Source: Luteimicrobium sp049844995 (GTDB lineage: Bacteria > Actinomycetota > Actinomycetes > Actinomycetales > Cellulomonadaceae). From it: 64,000 bases of DNA. The stretch spans positions 744,001 through 808,000 of the forward strand of contig NZ_JBNCMC010000002.1 of NCBI RefSeq assembly GCF_049844995.1, written 5' to 3'. Shown here in pieces: positions 58,815 to 64,000 of this stretch. The notes under the pieces are model-generated. The model was given only the letters and a program-made list of their open reading frames with translations, was not told the DNA's origin and ran no database searches. The stretch's first letter is position 1. The number at the start of each line of letters is the position of its first letter. Made by a program: the position numbers and the translations under genes.

Positions 58815-60622
58815 CAGAACTCCAAAGGCGTCGGGTATGAGGTAACAATGTGGTAGCCCTCTGGCATTGCCGGGTTACGGCGCAAGACTGTCACTACCCC
58901 TCCAGCCGGCACGAAGACCCCGCGAGCGCGAATGTACACCTTGCCGGCTCCGGAACTCATGGTGTTGTGAAGCTCCTCGGTCGGGCCGTCGCCCGCGAGC
59001 CACTTCTCAATCTTCCGCGCGTTGGACCGCATGTTTGCGGCTATCACTCGCTCAGCGGTCGCGAGATCGACGAAGCTCGACGCCCACCTGATTTCTCGCG
59101 ACTTCAGATAGGCGTCACTCTTGGCGACGTGGCGGGCGATCACGTGGCCGCCTGCTGCCTCGTGCTCGGCGAGGATGACCTTGCCGTGCCCCGCCATGTT
59201 GTGGACGAGGACAGGGGCATTCCCCGCGACCACATAGTAGGTGTGGAATGCGCGGACGTGGATGTTGTAGACGGTGACCGCGGCGGTCTCGTCCACGGTC
59301 TCGGCACGGAGCTCGTCGAGGGTGACGGTGCCGTCGGGGGTGGTGAGCAGGTCGCCCGGGCGCAGGTCGGCGGCTTGGACCCAGCCCATCCCGGTCACCA
59401 TGAGCGGATGCTCGGCGGTCGTGGTGACGGTGGCGCCGCCGATCGTCAGGTGGAACAGCCGCGTGGTGGTCCGGACGAACGTCTCCTCGACCGTCTCCAA
59501 CAGCTGCACGCCGCTGGCCTGGTCGAAGGTGTAGACCTTGTCCCCGGCCCGCAACGTCTCGATCGGCCGGTCGCCGTCGGGCGTGCTGACGAGGGTTCCC
59601 GCGGTGAAGCAGGTCCCGAACCCGACCTTGCAGAACGGCTCCTTCCCGAACCCCTTCAACCCACCCCTCAGACCATCCGCACCCACGCCGTTCAGGCCCA
59701 CCATGGTCTCCCGGGCGCCGGCCTTGAACGCGGCCTTCGAGATCCCCGTCGCGGCCTTCGCCGCCGCACCCAGACCAATCACCGACAAGGCGGCGCCCGC
59801 GATCGCGATCCCCGCCTCACCCCACGACCGCTCACCCGTCGCCGCCAACGCGATGTTCGCCAGGGCGCTGACGATCGCCGCGACGGCCGCCACCACGATC
59901 AGCACACCGGCCAGCGCCGTCCCGACGACGGGGATGAACGCGACCACCACCGCCAAGATCCCGGCAATGGTCGACACGAGGTCCGCGATGTCAGCGATCG
60001 CCGCGACCAGCTTCGAACCCCAGTTGTCCCACCACGAGTCGTTCAGATCATCGTGCGAGGTGATCTCCGTGATCTGATCCGCGGCACTGTCGGCGGCCCG
60101 GTCCCACGTGGACACGGCGGCGTTGATGTCGTCCTGCGCCGCCGCGATCGTCGCGTGGGCAGCCGACGCACCATCCGCAGCCGTGGTCGCCTTGTGCTTG
60201 TACTGGGTCTTGGTCGCGGCATCGGTCTCCGACTCCGCCAGGTCCTGGTAGGAGTGCTCGGTGCGGGCCGCGTCAGCGGCGTCCGCATGCGCGCCCCGCG
60301 CCCTCTGCAACGCGGCCAACGTGTCGGACTGGACCTGCTCCAACGTCGAGGCATACGACACCAGGGCCTCACCCGCCGCCTGGTACCGGGCGTGAGCCTT
60401 CCGGACCTCGCTGATCGTGTCTTCCTTGCGGTCCATCAACGCATCGACCGCCTGCGACACCGCCCCAACGACATCGAGCCGGGCCATGGCAGCAGCAGCA
60501 GCATCGATGCTGTCCGCGACGTCCAGATACTCCCGACCCCCGGACAGCACCAGCACCGGGTCACCCGGCGTCGGATCGATATCCAACCCCACCGGCGACC
60601 AATCCGTCGGACGCACGCGCAC
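58814..60622 (-). CDS. Polymorphic toxin: T7SS signal, helical stalk, Hint, RNase A-like tip
   Basis: The 602-residue protein is a modular secreted toxin. Residues 8-22 (WSPVGLDIDPTPGDP) match the N-terminal signal of type VII-exported effectors. Residues 30-200 are a long helical, Ala-rich region and 205-290 are hydrophobic. A Hint (self-cleaving) domain begins at C338 (CFTAGTLVSTPDGDRPIETL) and ends at VLVHN475. The tip (476-602) resembles bacterial RNase A-like CdiA toxins: GGHVIARHVAKSDAYL and VTSYPT. H498/R509 and T594/Y596 have the same spacing as the H175/R186 and T276/Y278 pairs I recall from the Yersinia kristensenii toxin. It starts at GTG 60622 or 60616. A TAGGTT box lies about 50 bases upstream. 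Immunity genes follow. Confidence 0.88.
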   Translation of the reverse strand: MRVRPTDWSPVGLDIDPTPGDPVLVLSGGREYLDVADSIDAAAAAMARLDVVGAVSQAVDALMDRKEDTISEVRKAHARYQAAGEALVSYASTLEQVQSDTLAALQRARGAHADAADAARTEHSYQDLAESETDAATKTQYKHKATTAADGASAAHATIAAAQDDINAAVSTWDRAADSAADQITEITSHDDLNDSWWDNWGSKLVAAIADIADLVSTIAGILAVVVAFIPVVGTALAGVLIVVAAVAAIVSALANIALAATGERSWGEAGIAIAGAALSVIGLGAAAKAATGISKAAFKAGARETMVGLNGVGADGLRGGLKGFGKEPFCKVGFGTCFTAGTLVSTPDGDRPIETLRAGDKVYTFDQASGVQLLETVEETFVRTTTRLFHLTIGGATVTTTAEHPLMVTGMGWVQAADLRPGDLLTTPDGTVTLDELRAETVDETAAVTVYNIHVRAFHTYYVVAGNAPVLVHNMAGHGKVILAEHEAAGGHVIARHVAKSDAYLKSREIRWASSFVDLATAERVIAANMRSNARKIEKWLAGDGPTEELHNTMSSGAGKVYIRARGVFVPAGGVVTVLRRNPAMPEGYHIVTSYPTPLEF

Positions 60623-60806
60623 CCCCCGCCACCCGACCGCGCGACCCTCGCGCCGTCGTCGACGGTGAACCTACCGAGGCTGCGCCGAGCCCGGGCGGGT
60701 TTTCCACAGGGTTGATCCGACGGGGCGATGCGACCCTTCCCGCGATGCCCGCCTGCATCCGGTCGAAGCCCCCACTTCCTGGCCGCGACCACGCGATCGC
60801 CGCCCG

Positions 60807-60864
60807 CCGAAGACGGGCTACCGATCCGTCCGGTCGACCAGACGGGCGCGGAGCCCGTGTTCGG
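60807..60864. repeat. 58-bp cruciform repeat, copy B
   Basis: Same length and layout as copy A at 23773. The outer arms CCGAAGACGGGCTAC and GGAGCCCGTGTTCGG pair with a few mismatches, and the inner CCGTCCGG-TCGA-CCAGACGG stem is almost intact. The element begins 13 bases after the stop of the sigma factor gene. Between it and the toxin start the remaining 185 bases contain only the toxin promoter as far as I can see. Confidence 0.7.
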
Positions 60865-60877
60865 CACCGAAGGGGGG

Positions 60878-61912
60878 TCAGACGAGGGAGTCACGCCCCG
60901 CGGGCCACACCTCCGGCAGCCCGAACGTCGCGAAGAGCGCAGTGTCGAAGTACGCGACGACGCGTGTCACGCCGTCGGGACCGACCTCGACCTGGTGAAG
61001 CTGGAAGGCGCGGTGCGCGCCTTCGTCGGACCGCATGTACAGACCGTAGACCGGGAGCCCGTTCGCTGTGCCCGCGGGCACGAGCCGCATGTCCCCCGCC
61101 GCCTGGGCGGGGCACCACGTGCCGATGAGCGTGCCGATCTGCGTCGGCCCCTCGTACCACTCGGGGAACGGTGGCATCTCCCAGACGACGTCGTCCGCCA
61201 GCAGACGCACGATGCCCGGGATGTCGTAGCTCTCGAAGGCCGCGACGTATGCCGCGAGTCGCTCGCGGGTCCGCGGGTCGTCCAGGTCGGGCGTCGCCCC
61301 GTCCACTCCCTCGTCGCCCAGGCGCGCCACCTGCGCGCGGGCCCGCTGGAGCGTCGAGTTCACGCCCGCCACCGTGAGGCCGAGCGCCTCCGCGGTCTCG
61401 GCGGCGCTGCACTGGAGCACCTCGCGCAGCAGCAGGACGGCGCGCTGCTGGGCGGTCAGGTGCTGCAGCGCGGTCACGAAGGCGAGCCGCACGCTGTCCC
61501 GGGTCACGGTCTCGGCCGCCGGGTCCGACGGCTCCGTGGCCCACACCAGGGCGTCTGGCAGGGGCTCGAGCCACGTGCGGTCGTGGTCGGCCTGAGGCTC
61601 ACGCGCCGGGTCCGACGCCGGTTGGCCGAGCCCGGTGGGCAGCGGGCGCCGCTTGCGCGACTCGAGGTGGGTGAGGCAGGTGTTCGTCGCGATCCGGTAG
61701 AGCCAGGTGCGCAGCGACGAGCGGTGCTCGAACGTGTGCATCGCGCGCCACGCCCGCAGGTAGGTCTCCTGGACGAGGTCCTCCGCGTCCTGGACAGACC
61801 CCGTCATCCGGTAGCAGTGGGCGAAGATCTCGCGCCGCATCGGCGCCACGAGCTCCTCGAAGGTGGCGTCGTCGACCGCGGTCGCGGCAGGCCGTGCTGG
61901 CGTCGTCGTCAT
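60878..61912 (-). CDS. Long ECF sigma factor with SnoaL-like C-terminal domain
   Basis: The 344-residue protein has sigma region 2 (about 22-90; IFAHCYRMTGSVQDAEDLVQ and RAWRAMHTFEHRSSLRTWLY), region 4 (about 145-205; LTAQQRAVLLLREVLQCSAA and ETAEALGLTVAGVNSTLQRA) and a C-terminal SnoaL-like domain (about 220-335; FESYDIPGIVRLLADDVVWE and PPFPEWYEGP). This is the SigG/SigX5-like group, in which the extra domain modulates activity instead of an anti-sigma factor; none is encoded here. ATG 61912 lies six bases after TACCGT. It diverges from a VOC gene that may be its target. Its last five residues RDSLV equal those of the ABC exporter at 23854. Confidence 0.9.
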   Translation of the reverse strand: MTTTPARPAATAVDDATFEELVAPMRREIFAHCYRMTGSVQDAEDLVQETYLRAWRAMHTFEHRSSLRTWLYRIATNTCLTHLESRKRRPLPTGLGQPASDPAREPQADHDRTWLEPLPDALVWATEPSDPAAETVTRDSVRLAFVTALQHLTAQQRAVLLLREVLQCSAAETAEALGLTVAGVNSTLQRARAQVARLGDEGVDGATPDLDDPRTRERLAAYVAAFESYDIPGIVRLLADDVVWEMPPFPEWYEGPTQIGTLIGTWCPAQAAGDMRLVPAGTANGLPVYGLYMRSDEGAHRAFQLHQVEVGPDGVTRVVAYFDTALFATFGLPEVWPAGRDSLV

Positions 61913-62044
61913 CCTTCGACGGTACGCGGAGCGGCCGACACGGTCGACGACGGTCGGGCCGGGCAACAGACGATGCCGAGTCGGCGATGAGTTCCGGGTC
62001 GCGAGGGGGTCTGCCACGACAAGATCCCATGACCGGAGGAACCC

Positions 62045-62434
62045 GTGGACCGCATGATCTTCGTCAACCTGCCCGTCGCCGACCTCGACGCCGCCACACG
62101 CTTCTACTCCAGCCTCGGCTTCCGGCTCGACGAGCGCTTCACCGACGAGAACGCCGCATCCCTCGTCGTCTCGGAGACGATCTGCGTCATGCTCCTGGTC
62201 CGGCCGTTCTTCGCACAGTTCGCGCCCGCGCGGGTCGGCGACCCGTCGCGCGAGACCCAGGTCGTGAACTGCCTCTCGGCCGCGTCGCGGGACGAGGTCG
62301 ACGGCCTCGTGAGCCGCGCCGTCACCGCGGGCGGCCGGGAGTACCGCCCCGCGCAGCAGGACGGCGGGATGTACGGCCGGTCGTTCACCGACCTCGACGG
62401 TCACGCGTGGGAGGTCATGCACATGGCCGGGTGA
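62045..62434 (+). CDS. VOC (glyoxalase/bleomycin-resistance) family protein
   Basis: The 129-residue protein is a single VOC module pair: MIFVNLPVADLDAATRFYSS at the start and GRSFTDLDGHAWEVMHMAG at the end. Metal ligands of the family would come from residues in strands 1 and 4 (Glu near WEVMH); one His is replaced, so enzymatic activity is uncertain. GTG 62045 has GGAGGA five bases upstream; ATG 62054 is a shorter option. It is divergent from the ECF sigma factor gene, 132 bases apart, a common pairing for such sigma factors. Its 3' end overlaps the convergent HAD gene by 20 bases. Confidence 0.83.
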   Translation: MDRMIFVNLPVADLDAATRFYSSLGFRLDERFTDENAASLVVSETICVMLLVRPFFAQFAPARVGDPSRETQVVNCLSAASRDEVDGLVSRAVTAGGREYRPAQQDGGMYGRSFTDLDGHAWEVMHMAG

Positions 62435-63284
62435 GGCCGAGCTGCTCGAACGCCGTGGCGAGCCCGTCCTCCTCGGGCCTGCCCGTCGTCCGGTCCGCCG
62501 CGGCGACCGCGTCGGGGTGCGCGCCACCCATCGCGACGCCCACACCGACGTACCGCAGCATCTCGACGTCGTTGAGGCCGTCGCCGAAGCCCACCGAGGC
62601 CGACCGCGGCACTCCCAGGTGGGCCAGGACCGCCTCGACGGCGACGCCCTTGTGGACGCCGCGCGTCTGGATCTCGGCGCTGCGCGGCCCGAGGCGTGCG
62701 GTCGACGACCGCAGGACGGTCATCGTGTCCCCGACGACGGCGCGGACATCGTCGAGCGGAACGGGCGAGTCCAGCAGCATGACCTTGTTCACGTCGTCGC
62801 GCCGCATGCCGACGCCGGTCCGCACGCGCGACATGAGCTCCGTGAGACCGGGGCCGAGGTCGACCTCGGGCTCGTCCCCCCGCAGCAGCCGCTCGAACGT
62901 CGCCGGGGCGTCGGGTGTGCCGTAGAGGCCGCCGTTGGTCTCGAGCAGGTAGGCCGCGCCGAGCCTATCCAGCAGGTCGAGCAGGCGCCCGAGCACGGAC
63001 GGCTCGATCGTCTCGTGGCGCAGCACCGTGCCGTCCGCGAGCGCCGCGTACGCGCCGGCCCCCGCGACCACACCGTCGAACGACCCGTCGTCCACGGCCA
63101 CGAGCTCGGACGGCGACCGGCCGGTGCACAGGAGCACGAGGTGGCCGGCGGCCCGCGCGGCGGCGACGGCGCGGCGCGCACTGTCGGGCGCCACGCCCTC
63201 GTGGGTCAGGTACGTCCCGTCGACGTCCACGAACACGACCCGCTGCTCGGCCTCGGTCTCGGGCCGGGCCACCTGCTTCCCCAC
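62415..63284 (-). CDS. HAD superfamily (Cof-type, IIB) phosphatase
   Basis: The 289-residue protein is a Cof/YbjI-like sugar-phosphate phosphatase. Motif I is VVFVDVDGTYLTHEG with the nucleophile Asp and the acid/base Asp two residues on; motif II is LLCTGRSPSEL; the Lys of motif III is in GVHKGVAVEAVL; motif IV is GFGDGLNDVEMLRYVG. The cap domain lies in the middle (IIB position). Substrate unknown. GTG 63284 has GGGAG about seven bases upstream; longer frames begin with an Arg-rich stretch and were not used. It ends inside the VOC gene's 3' end. Confidence 0.88.
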   Translation of the reverse strand: MGKQVARPETEAEQRVVFVDVDGTYLTHEGVAPDSARRAVAAARAAGHLVLLCTGRSPSELVAVDDGSFDGVVAGAGAYAALADGTVLRHETIEPSVLGRLLDLLDRLGAAYLLETNGGLYGTPDAPATFERLLRGDEPEVDLGPGLTELMSRVRTGVGMRRDDVNKVMLLDSPVPLDDVRAVVGDTMTVLRSSTARLGPRSAEIQTRGVHKGVAVEAVLAHLGVPRSASVGFGDGLNDVEMLRYVGVGVAMGGAHPDAVAAADRTTGRPEEDGLATAFEQLGLTRPCA

Positions 63285-63468
63285 GACGTGTCTCCCTCGG
63301 TGCGTCCGTCGACGCGGCCGCGCCGCGACCATCCTCCGAGCCTGTGCAGAGCAACGTCAAACTGCCGACGCCGCATGCGCGCCGTCCCCCGCTGCGTAGC
63401 TCCCGGGCCCGTCGTAACGTCGGGGGGGTCAGGGCGGAAGACCGCCGCAGCCCGAAGGAGGGACGGTC

Positions 63469-63642
63469 ATGGGACTCGAGGACAAGATGAAGAACGAGGC
63501 CGAGGACCTCAAGGGCAAGGCCAAGGAGGCCACCGGCAAGGTGACGGGCGACCGTCAGAAGGAGGCCGAGGGCAAAGCCGACCAGGCGAAGTCCGACATC
63601 AAGGACGCGGGCGAGAAGGTCAAGGACGCGTTCGACCACTGA
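63469..63642 (+). CDS. CsbD-like general stress protein
   Basis: This 57-residue protein is too small for most gene finders but clear: MGLEDKMKNEAEDLKGKAKE, then ATGKVTGDRQKEAEGKADQA, the CsbD repeat pattern of Lys/Glu/Ala-rich amphipathic segments with TG turns. In Bacillus csbD belongs to the SigB regulon. GGAGG lies seven to eight bases before the ATG. A TAACGT box (63414-63419) about 50 bases upstream may be its -10. The protein is soluble and very hydrophilic; its function is not known. Confidence 0.9.
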   Translation: MGLEDKMKNEAEDLKGKAKEATGKVTGDRQKEAEGKADQAKSDIKDAGEKVKDAFDH

Positions 63643-63655
63643 GTCGTCCACACCG

Positions 63656-63685
63656 CGGCCCGCGCACCGTCAGGGGCGCGGGCCG
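63656..63685. terminator. Two-way hairpin between csbD-like and fecE-like genes
   Basis: CGGCCCGCGC (63656-63665) pairs perfectly with 63676-63685 across a ten-base loop. It starts 14 bases after the CsbD stop. The stop codon of the convergent ABC ATPase gene lies in its loop. There is no T-run. Confidence 0.6.
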
Positions 63686-64000
63686 TCGGCCCGTCCGGGG
63701 TCGCGGTGCCGGCCCACGGGCACGACCATGGGGTCGCCGGTGACGGGGTCGTCGACGACGACGCTCCGCAGCCCGAACACCCGCTCGACGAGCTCGGCGG
63801 TGACGACGTCGGCGGGCGCGCCCGCGGCGACGATCTCGCCCTCGCGCATCGCGACGAGGTGGTCGGCGTAGCGGACGGCCTGGTTGAGGTCGTGCAGGAC
63901 CATCACCACGGTGGTGCCGCGGTCGGCGTTGAGCTCGGCGAGCAGGTCGAGCACCTCGACCTGGTGCGCGATGTCGAGGAACGTGGTGGGCTCGTCGAGC
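63670..64000 (-). CDS. Siderophore/heme-type ABC ATPase, C-terminal part (cut by window edge)
   Basis: The open frame runs off the window end and covers the last 109 residues. It opens with LDEPTTFLDIAHQVEVLDLL, the Walker B and D-loop with the FLD-I-x-H-Q pattern typical of FecE/FhuC/BtuD ATPases, and continues VVMVLHDLNQAVRYADHLVA with the switch His. The C-terminus reads AELVERVFGLRSVVVDDPVT, again characteristic of iron-siderophore importers. Its permease and binding protein should lie beyond the right edge. Substrate is probably a ferric siderophore. Confidence 0.88.
   Translation of the reverse strand, partial: LDEPTTFLDIAHQVEVLDLLAELNADRGTTVVMVLHDLNQAVRYADHLVAMREGEIVAAGAPADVVTAELVERVFGLRSVVVDDPVTGDPMVVPVGRHRDPGRADGPRP

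Overview
The window is one uninterrupted piece of chromosome from a very GC-rich actinobacterium. Gene content suggests the order Micrococcales, perhaps a Cellulosimicrobium or Cellulomonas relative: ComEA/ComEC, LeuS, Mqo, a DtxR regulator, Ku/LigD end joining, an OleA-OleBC-OleD olefin cluster of the Micrococcus type and GTG starts throughout. This placement is an inference from gene content. I see no tRNA, rRNA, CRISPR array or insertion sequence. No stretch longer than about 260 bases lacks a gene.

Layout. 1-5.3 kb: comEC (cut by the window edge), comEA and degV, with a HerA-like ATPase fired from a promoter overlapping that of degV. 5.4-7.4 kb: a MATE pump and an orphan PIN-like protein. 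7.4-16.1 kb: leuS followed at once by jetA-jetB-jetC, the condensin part of a Wadjet/MksBEF system without jetD. 16.1-23.7 kb: VKOR, an MFS pump, a DtxR regulator, malate:quinone oxidoreductase, a luciferase-fold protein, a DHA2 pump and glutaminase. 23.8-31.8 kb: a heterodimeric ABC exporter, a GntR-MFS pair, a GH3 lipoprotein and a DedA protein behind a tiny upstream ORF. 31.8-36 kb: FetB and a GntR-hpaE-hpaD operon for homoprotocatechuate. 36-42 kb: lipoamide dehydrogenase, RNase HI, a TetR/SDR divergent pair with two operators, and two oxidoreductases. 42-46.8 kb: end joining (topoisomerase IB, LigD, divergent Ku). 46.8-51.4 kb: an ArsR regulator and a SWIM-SNF2 helicase. 51.6-56.5 kb: oleA-oleBC-oleD. 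56.5-60.6 kb: an accessory island with vapBC and a type VII-exported polymorphic toxin (Hint plus RNase A-like tip) followed by four related immunity genes and a MafI-like gene, two of them frameshifted. 60.9-64 kb: a long ECF sigma factor, VOC protein, HAD phosphatase, CsbD protein and the end of a siderophore-type ABC ATPase.

Four themes stand out. First, at least fifteen genes have a TANNNT box ending 6-7 bases before the start codon, the geometry of leaderless mRNAs, so promoters and starts can be placed together. Second, there are two families of dispersed palindromes: a 58-bp cruciform placed right after the stop codon of two unrelated genes, and a nested hairpin buried in coding linkers of ligD and oleBC whose stems differ yet still pair. 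Third, jetABC has no jetD and is followed on the same strand by a PIN-like gene. Fourth, the toxin/immunity island is visibly lower in G+C and partly decayed.
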